Below are positions 6,023 to 14,499 of a stretch of DNA of 15,578 nt, in pieces (the first letter of the stretch is position 1; each line of letters starts with the position of its first letter). Source of the DNA: Propionibacteriaceae bacterium (GTDB taxonomy: Bacteria; Actinomycetota; Actinomycetes; Propionibacteriales; Propionibacteriaceae); NCBI GenBank assembly GCA_031260385.1, contig JAIRKB010000155.1:1-15578 (forward strand). The letters are read 5' to 3'. The translations under genes and the position numbers were made by a program. The notes below the pieces were generated by a model, which was not told the DNA's origin, made no database searches, and worked only from the letters and a program-made list of their open reading frames with translations.

Positions 6023-9000
6023 ATGGCAAGAAGAGCGAGGCACGCAGTTGTGCCTGGTGTTGTGCTGCTACTGGTGGCTGCCCTGAGCGTGGGATTGGTG
6101 GAGTTCTCCCAGCCTTTTAGCGAGAGCAAACTAGATCTAAACAACTCTGGTGTGTGGGTGACCTCGGATGTCCGCGGGGTGTACGCCCGTCTGAACCAGA
6201 CGGCCGGGGCAATTGACACGATTATGCAAGACCCCGTCACTGCCTCGGTAGTCCGTCTTGATGTTCTCCAGGATCAAGAAACAGTGGTGGGCTGGCAATC
6301 TGCCACCGGGCATCTCTTTGCGATCGAACCTCGCGACTCGACGGTGATCGAGGGATCCGATCTGCTGGTTGATCTCGCTAGTGCTCTGGCCTTGGGGGGC
6401 GGCAAGCTGGCCTGGGTCTCTGGTGAAACCGGTGAGGTCCGGGTCATGAGTTACACCCCCAATCAACCGGTTACCCCGGGTGCACTCAAGAATGATCAGT
6501 TCATCGTCGCCACCCTAACCGGCGAACCGGGTGCGGTCGCGATCGCGGTCGATGGGCGCGGTCAAGTCTTCGCTGCCTCGTCTTCCGGGAGTTGGGCGCT
6601 GATCTCCAAAGACGGTGCCACCCAAATGGGTATGACCCCAGCTCTAAATGAGGTCACTGTCACTCTGGTGAACGGGGTGGGCGTCGTTGCCGATCCCATT
6701 AGCGGTCAGGTTTATACCACCAGTGGGGCCTCCTATAACCTCAGTGCCGAGGCGCCGATTGCCCTGGCCCAGCCCAGCCTGGATGGTGACCGGGTGGTTG
6801 TCGCCACCACCACCGGGCTAACCGGCCTGCCGTTGGCCGGCGGCGAACCGTACCAACTCTATGCCTTGTCTGGCCCCACGGGGTACGAAAGGTACACTCC
6901 GGCACCCCCGGTCGAGATTTCAGGCGATATCTACGCCACTTGGGCTGGCCAACCTGGTCGGGCGATTCGGATTGGCCGCCTCGAGCCTATTGAGGTCGAT
7001 CTGCCCAAACTGGTGGCACCGGTCTTGCGGGTCAACTACGGTTCGGTGATCCTTAACGACCTGACCACCGGTCTGCTCTATGACATTGCGGCCCAACTGC
7101 TGATCGAAGATCTCGAAGCCCGCTCCCTCGATGATGATGACCAATCTGATATTGACTATCTACCCCCGCCAGAATCGCCGCTAGAAGCGGTCGATGATCA
7201 ATACTGGGTCCGGCCCTCGGTTAGTTCAGTGCTTCACGTTCTCGACAATGACAAGAACCCGATGGGTGGATTGCTGGCGATAGTCCGAGTCAGCGGCGCC
7301 GATGCCGACAAGGTTTCGATTGCCCCCGACGGCCAGACCCTCTTGATCAACCCTGGGCCCTACCGGAGCGCTGACATGATCTTCATCTACGAGATCGCCA
7401 GCCAGCCGTCAACCACTGACGGCTATGTTCCGGGGACCACCGCTCAGGCGACCGTGGTGGTCTCGATGCGCCCAGAGAATGCCAACTCAGCGCCGCGAGA
7501 ACACAAGATCACCCTTGCGGCCACTCAAGATCACTATGTTGCTAGTGGCGCGACCCTCTCAATCTACCCGCTCGGGAACTGGCGCGATGATGATTGCGAT
7601 TCGATGGTTATCGTCGAAGCGCGGGTTGGTAACCGCTTGCTCCCGGTCACGGCGCAGTCGGCGATCCGCTACACCGCCCCGGTGACGCCCAGCAAACTGG
7701 TTGAGGAAATCGAATACACCGTCGCCGATAGCTACGGGGCCCAGGTACCCGCCAAGGTTGCGGTCACCGTCTTGGCAACCTCGGATGTGCGCGGTGTCGG
7801 ACCGGTCGCCAATGCCGATGTGATTCGCGGCATCGTCAATCAGCCGGTGACGGTCTATCCGCTGGAAAATGACCAGCCGGGAGCAGATCCGATGAACCGG
7901 CAGGCGATCTTAACCCTCGCTTCCGAGGTGGCGGGGAAGGACTCGCTGGAGGTGACCACCGATCTAGCGCTGGGGGCTGTGACCATCACCGCTTCCAAGA
8001 TCGGCACCTACTTCTTAGAATACGTTGCTGGCTTCGGTTCGATGTTCTCTACCGCCGTGATTCGCCTTGATGTCTACGGCGAGGATGGGCTTCTGGCCAT
8101 GCCGGACTCGATTGCCGTTCACGGAACGATCGCCGGGATCGTCGACGTTCTTGCCAACGACCATGATCCGGGTGGGGCAGTGCTGACAGTGGTGTCAGCC
8201 GAGCCAAGAGACCCCGACCGAGTTCAGGCGGCGGTTTTGCGCGGCCGGTGGGTGTGGGTCCAGGCCCGATCCGCGCTGGCGACGGCCCATCCTAGTGTGA
8301 TCGACTATGTCATCACCGACGGCAAAGGCAACTTCGTTAGCGGTGAGCTGACGGTCACCCACCTGCCAGCGGTGGTTGACGATTCTGTGGTCGTCACCGA
8401 TGATCAGGCGATTGTCCGCGCTGGCGATGTGACCTTGATCCCAGTTCTAGACAACGACACTTCACTGTCGGGCCAAGCTCTCGTCATCGTCGACAATGTG
8501 GCGAGCATGCCTAACGCCGGGCAGCTGCGGGTCGATGACCCTTCGGCGCCCTACGCAACGTCGACCGAGGACGTCGGTCGAGCTTTTGTTGATGGCGACT
8601 ACATTCGTTATGAAGCACCCGCCAATATTGACACCCCCCGTCAGTTCCGGATCGAGTATCAAGCCGGGGTGCCGGGTGGGACGCCGATGACAGGGTATGT
8701 CTTGGTTGATGTCATTCCCCAGCCGAGCGAAACGATGCGGAACCGCCCACCGGCGCCGAGCACCCTGGAGGCTCGGGTTTTAGTCGGAGGCCAGGTGGAG
8801 ATCACGGTCCCGTCCTATGGTCAGGACCCGGACGGCGATTCGGTCTGGCTGGTTGGTCTAGTGACCTCGCCGCGCTTTGGTCGCGTTGTCGAGATTTCCG
8901 GCAAGACGATGATCTATGAGTCCTATCCCAGTCTCGAAAGCACTGGCACGGACACCTTCCAGTTTGCAGTCCAGGATCAATATGGCGCGGTTGGGGTTGG

Positions 9001-12000
9001 TGCGGTGCGGATTGGCGTGGTTCTGCCTTCGGCGATCACTCCGCCGGTTGCGGTGCCTGATTATGTGACCGCCATTCCCGGGCGTCCGATCGCTCTCCAA
9101 CCCCTAGTCAACGACATTCTGCCGCTGGGAACCTCAGCGGTGGGGGTCGTGCTCGACGGCGAAACCCCCGGGGTCGGTCTGATCCCTGATGAGGCCGGAA
9201 ATCCCACCAACATGATTGCCGCTGTCGCGCCGATTGAGACTGCTACCCAAGCCCAGTCCTTCAGCTACCATCTGTGGGCGAATGGGGTTGACGGTCCGTC
9301 GGCCCAGGTGATCATTCGCTCGCAGGATAACTATCTCAATCCGCCGCGGATTTACGACCATGTCGCTCGTAGTGTCGGTGCCGGGTCGGTCACCGTCGCG
9401 GTGCTCGACAAGGCCTGGGATCTTGACGGGCTGATCACCGAACTACACGTCGTTTCGGTCGGCGGTAACGGCACGATCAACTGTGACCAACACCCGATGA
9501 CCCTACTCTACGATCCCGCGAAATGTACGGTGACGATTCCGGTCCTCCCCCAGGCCCAGGTGGTGTCGTATGTGGTTGAGGATGGCGATGGCGCTCAGGC
9601 GATGGCCGTGATCTTCGTGCCCGGCTCCGCAGTAGGGCGCCCCTACCTGCGCAGTGATGGACTGATTAAGCTCAGTGCCAATAACGCCCAGCAGATCGAC
9701 CTAAACAAGTTCATCGCGTCACCGCGCGGTTCCCAGGTTCACCTGACCTTGGCTTCCCAGGTCTGGACCTCCCCCGCGGCCAACCTGGCCTGGAGTGTTG
9801 ACTCGGATTCGTTGATCACCTTGACCTCGCTCAATGATTACGTCGGCCCGGCGGCTCTGACGGTTGAGGTGCGCGATTCAGCCGATGCCACCGATGTCAA
9901 CGCCCTTTCCGGAGTGGTGACGATTCCGGTGATGGTCGGCAAACCCGATCCGAAGCTGATCTGCCCCACCCAATCGATCGATCTCGTTCAGGGCGGACGA
10001 GGGCGAGACCTGCCGATCGCTAATCTGTGTAGCGTCTGGACCACCGAGGATACTCGCGCCGAAGATCTGGCTTTCACCGGCCAATGGGGAGTCGGCGGTG
10101 AAAACTTCCTACCAGTTCGGACGGGCAGAAGCTTGTCCCTTCAAGCCGCCAGTACGGCCGAACCAGGGGCCGAATCGATCTTGACGATCGGGATTGACGG
10201 CTACACCGCGGCCTATGCCGAGGTCCGCGTCCGAGTGATTGCGGCCCCGAAACCGCAGTTGACGATTGCTTCGGTGACCGAGGTGAAGCAGGGTACGACC
10301 GTGCAGGTGACCGCCAACCTCACCTCACCTTTGGCCGACCCCACACCGACGATCATTGGCACCCCGCGCCAGATTTCCGGGATGCCAGCCACTGTCAAGG
10401 CCACGGGTATGACGATTTCCGTGACACCGGGTGCCGATTCACATGGGGTAATGCTCTTTGAAGTGATTGCCTCCGATTTAGCGGATACCACGCGGACCGA
10501 CCGTCAGGTGGTGGGCAGCTTCTCGGTGGCGGTCTATGGACGCCCCGACGCGCCGACACCGCCACGTCCCGCGACCCAACTGCGTTCTCGCTCAGCGGTG
10601 GTGAGCTTCTTCCCCGGCGCTGACAATGGCGGACCGTTGATGGGTTTCCGTCTCGAGTGGCTCGATGATGCTGGCAAGTCCGGAAGCTTTGACTGTGGCA
10701 TGAACACGACCTGCGAGATTCCCGGTTTGACCAATGGCGTGTCCTACCGCTTCCGAGTCCAATCCTTCAACAAGGCTGGCGACTCGCCTTGGAGCGACTA
10801 TGGCCAGGCCGTGGTGCCGAATGCTCTACCAGGGTTTACCACTGGTTTCGCTTGTTCCGTGATTGGCGACCGCGAGGTGACCTTGGTCTGGGGTGACACC
10901 CTCGGTGAGGGAACCGCCCCGACTGAGTATTGGCTTACCGGCGGTAGCCTAAACGGGGTGACCTCGGTGAACGGGAGTAATCGCAGTCTGCGGGTGACGG
11001 GGTTGGATAACAACACTGAATACCAATACACCCTAGTCGCCCAAAATGGCGCTGGGGTCGGGCAGCAACGATCGACCGTCTCCTGCCAGTCGGCCGGCCA
11101 ACCAATCTGGACTTCCGAGATTCGCGTCCAGGCAGAGGATCTGGGCAATAGTGCCCTGATCAAGGTCTCCTGGTCGGCGGTCGATCCGAATGGTCCAAAA
11201 CCGGTCACCTACCAGGTAACCCGCATTGATGATCAAGGCCAAAAGAAGGTCTTCCAACCCACCCAAGCCACCAGTCTGGGTGACACCGGCGATGAGATCA
11301 CCTATAACGGCCAGGTTTATTACTATGTCGTCGAGGCGACCAACCGGGAAGGGTTAAGCCGCTCGAATCAGTCGGCGCCCTGGTCGGCGGTCAGCACCCC
11401 AGCGCCGTGGTCGTCGGTCGGTGGGAACGCCGCCGTTTCGATCGTCGCCACCGGTGACAATGGTGCCGTGAGGGTGACCGTTAACCGCTTCCCCGGCTGG
11501 CGGGACCGCGATGGTTATGTGACCGTCAAACAAGGTAATGTCGAGCGCGCCCGCTTGACCGCGAGCAATCCGTCGGCGATCGTCTCCGGGGTTAATGGCG
11601 AGGATTACACCGTGTCCTTCCAGGCCTGTAATGTCACGGGCAGTTGTAATGCTGCCATCCAAGCCACCCTCGCGGGGGGACCTTTTGGTCCGCTGTCCCC
11701 GCCGACCCTGAGTGCCTCTCAGGGGACCGGGCGAATGGTCTGCGTTTCCGCATCAGCGGCTGGTAATGGCCGGGGTGCCACCCTGGTGATCACCCGAACC
11801 GGGGTCGCGACACCGATTGCTACTATCCCGATCGCCGCCACGGGCACCACGCCCTGGAACCAATGTATCGACGCTGGTGACTGGGATATCTTGGTGAATT
11901 TCTCCGCCCAATTGACCACTGATACCACGACTCCAAGCCGGAGCAACCCGAGCGTGGTCAATACCTCAGTGCGCTCCCGGGTCGGGGTGCCTGAGAACTT

Positions 12001-13474
12001 CGATCCCGCCTGGATCACCCTGGTGGCAAATGGGGTGAGCGGTGGGGCCGACCTCACGATCACGAACTTCCCGATCTCTAATGGCGGGACCTTGAAAGTG
12101 ACCTACCAAATCGGTAGCGGTCCGGAGGTCGTCATCGGTAGCCCGGGCTCGAATCCCGTTAAGCTGACCGGGATGACCAATGGGGTCCTCACGACCGTGA
12201 CCCTGCGAGCCCACAACGGCACCGAAGGCAATACGCCTTATCAGATTACGGTGACACCGTACGGGCCCTTGTCAGCGCCGAGTTTGATCGCTAGCCGCGA
12301 TGGGGCGATCCACTCCGGTCGCGGGGTCTGTGCTACCGCCACTACACCAGCAAATCAAACCAATGGCGCCCCGGCGCGGTTGATCATCTGGCGGCAGAAC
12401 CCCGGCCAAGCTCGCGAGCAGATCTATGACTCGGGCTTGCGAAATGCGGCGATCAACTCTGGCTTGGTCTGTGTTGACGCTGGGGACTACTCCAGAACTG
12501 TCACCTTCTATGCCCAGCTTCAAGCGGCTAGTGGTCAGGCACGCGGCGATTCGACTGAAGTCTCGGCGTCGGTGATCTCCCACATTCTGCCGCCCGCTGC
12601 CTGGGGTTGGTCTGCGACGCTAGCGGCGACCACCACCTCTGGTCAACTCCGCTTAACGCTGCCCGGTTGGCCAGCGCGGGCCACCTCCGCGACCTTTAAG
12701 ATTGACGGACGGACGATCACGATGAACCCACCGGGTTTGTCGATTGATATCAATGATCTGACCAATGGACAGAGCTACTCGGTCACCGAACTCAAGGCCT
12801 GTGCCGTGGACTCTGACGGTGTCACCTTGGTGTGCAATAGCCCATATACCGGGTCGCTAGTAGCCACCCCACGCGGGCCAATGACGCTCACCCCGGCACC
12901 GCCCAAGGGGAACGGGGAATCCTGGGACAAGGAAATCTGTGCGGCCTGGGTCGTTGATCCGGGGGGATCGCAGGTGAACCTGCAGATCTCGACTGCCTAC
13001 ACGATCTGGCCGCCCAAGTCTTGGTCTATCCTGGCGTCGGGAACCTTCCAGATGTGTATCAATGGGACCGGATACTCCGGTTACCCGATCAAGTTCACCG
13101 CCTATCTGTGGGACCCGCTCACCGGCAGAGCGTCGATCACTGACACCCAGACGATCACGATCCCAACCGATCCCGCAACCCCCCTCCAACTGACGGCCAG
13201 CCGGGGAGTGGCCGGGACCTGCATCCCTGGTGGGTACACCGGGACCTGTAACGCAGTGACACTTACTCTGTCAGGCTTTACCGGCCCGATCCAGTGCAAC
13301 CTCAGGCATATGGTGACCGCCACAACCTACGACACGATGACGGTCTACCCGCCATCTAATGGAACCTACAACTCCGTTGGTTCCGTGCCACCGCTCTACT
13401 TCCCATCCCCCTACTTTGAGGCGACCTGTATCGAGACCAACTCTGGTAGACAGGTGGTCGCCTCATGGCCGTAA
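6023..13474 (+). CDS. Giant membrane-anchored surface protein with propeller-like, Ig/cadherin-like and FN3 modules
   Basis: A 2483-aa protein. A basic N-terminus and one hydrophobic segment (about 8-26, no clear cleavage site) should anchor it with the rest outside the cell. Residues 40-355 carry short repeats such as GKLAWVSGETGEV and GQVFAASSSGSW, typical of a beta-propeller. Residues 385-1200 hold at least six Ig/cadherin-like repeats marked by VLDND, LENDQPG, VLANDHDPGG, QDPDGDS and LVND. Further beta-rich domains run to about 1505. FN3-like domains occupy about 1506-1600, 1602-1692 and 1694-1792. The C-terminal 690 residues alternate two further module types with paired cysteines. There is no LPXTG motif or C-terminal membrane helix. 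No enzyme motif is seen; adhesion, sensing or envelope organisation are possible roles. An in-frame TAG immediately before ATG 6023 fixes the start. Related very large proteins sit beside moxR in other actinobacteria. Confidence 0.85.
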   Translation: MARRARHAVVPGVVLLLVAALSVGLVEFSQPFSESKLDLNNSGVWVTSDVRGVYARLNQTAGAIDTIMQDPVTASVVRLDVLQDQETVVGWQSATGHLFAIEPRDSTVIEGSDLLVDLASALALGGGKLAWVSGETGEVRVMSYTPNQPVTPGALKNDQFIVATLTGEPGAVAIAVDGRGQVFAASSSGSWALISKDGATQMGMTPALNEVTVTLVNGVGVVADPISGQVYTTSGASYNLSAEAPIALAQPSLDGDRVVVATTTGLTGLPLAGGEPYQLYALSGPTGYERYTPAPPVEISGDIYATWAGQPGRAIRIGRLEPIEVDLPKLVAPVLRVNYGSVILNDLTTGLLYDIAAQLLIEDLEARSLDDDDQSDIDYLPPPESPLEAVDDQYWVRPSVSSVLHVLDNDKNPMGGLLAIVRVSGADADKVSIAPDGQTLLINPGPYRSADMIFIYEIASQPSTTDGYVPGTTAQATVVVSMRPENANSAPREHKITLAATQDHYVASGATLSIYPLGNWRDDDCDSMVIVEARVGNRLLPVTAQSAIRYTAPVTPSKLVEEIEYTVADSYGAQVPAKVAVTVLATSDVRGVGPVANADVIRGIVNQPVTVYPLENDQPGADPMNRQAILTLASEVAGKDSLEVTTDLALGAVTITASKIGTYFLEYVAGFGSMFSTAVIRLDVYGEDGLLAMPDSIAVHGTIAGIVDVLANDHDPGGAVLTVVSAEPRDPDRVQAAVLRGRWVWVQARSALATAHPSVIDYVITDGKGNFVSGELTVTHLPAVVDDSVVVTDDQAIVRAGDVTLIPVLDNDTSLSGQALVIVDNVASMPNAGQLRVDDPSAPYATSTEDVGRAFVDGDYIRYEAPANIDTPRQFRIEYQAGVPGGTPMTGYVLVDVIPQPSETMRNRPPAPSTLEARVLVGGQVEITVPSYGQDPDGDSVWLVGLVTSPRFGRVVEISGKTMIYESYPSLESTGTDTFQFAVQDQYGAVGVGAVRIGVVLPSAITPPVAVPDYVTAIPGRPIALQPLVNDILPLGTSAVGVVLDGETPGVGLIPDEAGNPTNMIAAVAPIETATQAQSFSYHLWANGVDGPSAQVIIRSQDNYLNPPRIYDHVARSVGAGSVTVAVLDKAWDLDGLITELHVVSVGGNGTINCDQHPMTLLYDPAKCTVTIPVLPQAQVVSYVVEDGDGAQAMAVIFVPGSAVGRPYLRSDGLIKLSANNAQQIDLNKFIASPRGSQVHLTLASQVWTSPAANLAWSVDSDSLITLTSLNDYVGPAALTVEVRDSADATDVNALSGVVTIPVMVGKPDPKLICPTQSIDLVQGGRGRDLPIANLCSVWTTEDTRAEDLAFTGQWGVGGENFLPVRTGRSLSLQAASTAEPGAESILTIGIDGYTAAYAEVRVRVIAAPKPQLTIASVTEVKQGTTVQVTANLTSPLADPTPTIIGTPRQISGMPATVKATGMTISVTPGADSHGVMLFEVIASDLADTTRTDRQVVGSFSVAVYGRPDAPTPPRPATQLRSRSAVVSFFPGADNGGPLMGFRLEWLDDAGKSGSFDCGMNTTCEIPGLTNGVSYRFRVQSFNKAGDSPWSDYGQAVVPNALPGFTTGFACSVIGDREVTLVWGDTLGEGTAPTEYWLTGGSLNGVTSVNGSNRSLRVTGLDNNTEYQYTLVAQNGAGVGQQRSTVSCQSAGQPIWTSEIRVQAEDLGNSALIKVSWSAVDPNGPKPVTYQVTRIDDQGQKKVFQPTQATSLGDTGDEITYNGQVYYYVVEATNREGLSRSNQSAPWSAVSTPAPWSSVGGNAAVSIVATGDNGAVRVTVNRFPGWRDRDGYVTVKQGNVERARLTASNPSAIVSGVNGEDYTVSFQACNVTGSCNAAIQATLAGGPFGPLSPPTLSASQGTGRMVCVSASAAGNGRGATLVITRTGVATPIATIPIAATGTTPWNQCIDAGDWDILVNFSAQLTTDTTTPSRSNPSVVNTSVRSRVGVPENFDPAWITLVANGVSGGADLTITNFPISNGGTLKVTYQIGSGPEVVIGSPGSNPVKLTGMTNGVLTTVTLRAHNGTEGNTPYQITVTPYGPLSAPSLIASRDGAIHSGRGVCATATTPANQTNGAPARLIIWRQNPGQAREQIYDSGLRNAAINSGLVCVDAGDYSRTVTFYAQLQAASGQARGDSTEVSASVISHILPPAAWGWSATLAATTTSGQLRLTLPGWPARATSATFKIDGRTITMNPPGLSIDINDLTNGQSYSVTELKACAVDSDGVTLVCNSPYTGSLVATPRGPMTLTPAPPKGNGESWDKEICAAWVVDPGGSQVNLQISTAYTIWPPKSWSILASGTFQMCINGTGYSGYPIKFTAYLWDPLTGRASITDTQTITIPTDPATPLQLTASRGVAGTCIPGGYTGTCNAVTLTLSGFTGPIQCNLRHMVTATTYDTMTVYPPSNGTYNSVGSVPPLYFPSPYFEATCIETNSGRQVVASWP
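11404..13474 (+). repeat. Alternating A-B protein modules at the C-terminus of the giant protein
   Basis: Type A modules (about residues 1794-1889, 1993-2083, 2192-2286, and a terminal 2384-2483) are FN3-like, with a first strand pattern ending in FPGW, FPIS or LPGW and a late NG-x-x-Y/T turn followed by ACNV or ACAV. Type B modules (about 1889-1990, 2083-2190, 2289-2383) begin GPLSPPTLSAS, GPLSAPSLIAS or GPMTLTPAP and contain two cysteines 39-47 residues apart (1907/1948, 2103/2150, 2306/2345), the second within CIDAGDW, CVDAGDY or CINGTGY. The order is A-B-A-B-A-B-A. The copies are diverged at DNA level, so the duplication is old. Confidence 0.65.
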
Positions 13475-13478
13475 AGAC

Positions 13479-13495
13479 TTCGCTAGTAACGCGAA
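13479..13495. other. Small intercistronic hairpin
   Basis: TTCGC (13479-13483) pairs with GCGAA (13491-13495) around a 7-nt loop, starting five bases after the stop codon of the giant gene. No T-tract follows directly, so read-through into the ATPase gene is expected. It could mark an RNA-processing or stability site, or be chance. Confidence 0.3.
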
Positions 13496-13517
13496 AACCA
13501 ACCTCACAGCAAATAAT

Positions 13518-13524
13518 AAAGGAG
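13518..13524 (+). promoter_or_regulatory. Strong ribosome-binding site of the MoxR gene
   Basis: AAAGGAG lies 8 nt before ATG 13533 in an A/T-rich, probably unstructured leader. It is the best plus-strand ribosome-binding site in the window and decides the start: a longer in-frame reading from 13359 overlaps the end of the preceding gene and lacks family similarity. Confidence 0.85.
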
Positions 13525-13532
13525 TATCAATA

Positions 13533-14498
13533 ATGTCCATTACAGCGGAGCAAGCGCAGTGGTTCCAACGTAATTTCCAGCATATGGTGGATAACGTGGC
13601 GATTGCGATTCGGGGCAAGGACACGGTTATCGAACTGGCACTAACCTGCCTGTTGAGCCAGGGTCACCTGCTTTTAGAGGACAACCCCGGCACCGGCAAG
13701 ACAGTGCTCGCCAAAGCAGTGGCGAATACGGTGGCTGGCACCCATAACCGAATCCAGTTCACCCCTGACCTCCTACCGTCCGACCTGACCGGTATCGCCG
13801 TCTTCGATCCTCGGACGAAGACCTTCGAATTCCACAAGGGGCCAGTCTTCGCGACCATCGTGCTGGCCGATGAGGTGAACCGGGCTTCGCCCAAGACCCA
13901 GGCCGCTCTGCTTGAGGTGATGGAAGAGAACACCGTGACCGTTGATGGGACCCGCCACGAGGTCGGCCATCCCTTCATGGTCGTCGCCACCCAGAACCCA
14001 ATCGAAATGGCCGGAACCTATCGGCTCCCCGAAGCCCAACTCGACCGCTTCCTGATGAAGGTGTCCGTTGGTTATCCGGATCATGATACGACCGTTGAGT
14101 TGCTATCCGAGGCATCGAACCGCGACCGGGCCGCTGGTGTCGGCGCGATGGTGTCAACCCAGGCCGTGATGCAGATGTCCGAGTTCGCCAACCAGACCTA
14201 CGTTGATCCGGCGATCCTCGACTATCTGTCCCGGTTAGCCACCGCTTCGCGGGCCCACCCCCACGTTCGGGTTGGCTTGTCAACGCGTGGTGTCTTGTCT
14301 TTCGTACGAGCCGCCAAGACCTGGGCGGTCGCCCACGGGCGGGAGTATGTGACGACGGATGATGTTCGCGGTCTAGCCCAACCCCTGATGAGCCACCGCT
14401 TGCTGTTGTCCCCGGAGGCCCAGTTCGCTGGCGCCAATATTGATGATGTTGTGGCGTCGCTGCTCGCCAGTGTGCTCGCCCCGGAGCTAAGGGCCTGA
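13533..14498 (+). CDS. MoxR-family AAA+ ATPase
   Basis: A 321-aa cytosolic AAA+ ATPase of the MoxR family (AAA_3 type), thought to act as a chaperone in the assembly or activation of protein complexes, usually with a DUF58 and often a vWA-domain partner. Visible motifs: Walker A NPGTGKT (51-57), the family block FTPDLLPSDLTG (76-87), Walker B IVLADEVNRA (109-118), sensor 1 ATQNP (152-156), the YRLPEAQLDRF segment (163-173) with the arginine-finger region, and GLSTRG (248-253) near sensor 2. The C-terminal lid domain is complete and the length is normal. It is 58 nt after the giant gene and only one base before the DUF58 gene, so the two are almost certainly cotranscribed. Its substrate here is unknown; the large surface protein is an attractive but untested candidate. 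Confidence 0.95.
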   Translation: MSITAEQAQWFQRNFQHMVDNVAIAIRGKDTVIELALTCLLSQGHLLLEDNPGTGKTVLAKAVANTVAGTHNRIQFTPDLLPSDLTGIAVFDPRTKTFEFHKGPVFATIVLADEVNRASPKTQAALLEVMEENTVTVDGTRHEVGHPFMVVATQNPIEMAGTYRLPEAQLDRFLMKVSVGYPDHDTTVELLSEASNRDRAAGVGAMVSTQAVMQMSEFANQTYVDPAILDYLSRLATASRAHPHVRVGLSTRGVLSFVRAAKTWAVAHGREYVTTDDVRGLAQPLMSHRLLLSPEAQFAGANIDDVVASLLASVLAPELRA

Positions 14499-14499
14499 A

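Noticed and set aside
6161..7800. The peptide TSDVRGV occurs twice in the giant protein (near 6161 and 7780)
   Set aside because: The surrounding residues are unrelated and the two DNA copies differ at several bases; most likely coincidence.
13380..13474. Sortase anchor at the C-terminus of the giant protein
   Set aside because: There is no LPXTG-like motif, hydrophobic helix or basic tail; the protein ends in VVASWP. Anchoring must rely on the N-terminal segment.
13359..13532. In-frame extension of the MoxR gene upstream of ATG 13533
   Set aside because: The extra 58 residues overlap the end of the giant gene in another frame, lack family similarity, and the strong AAAGGAG site supports 13533.
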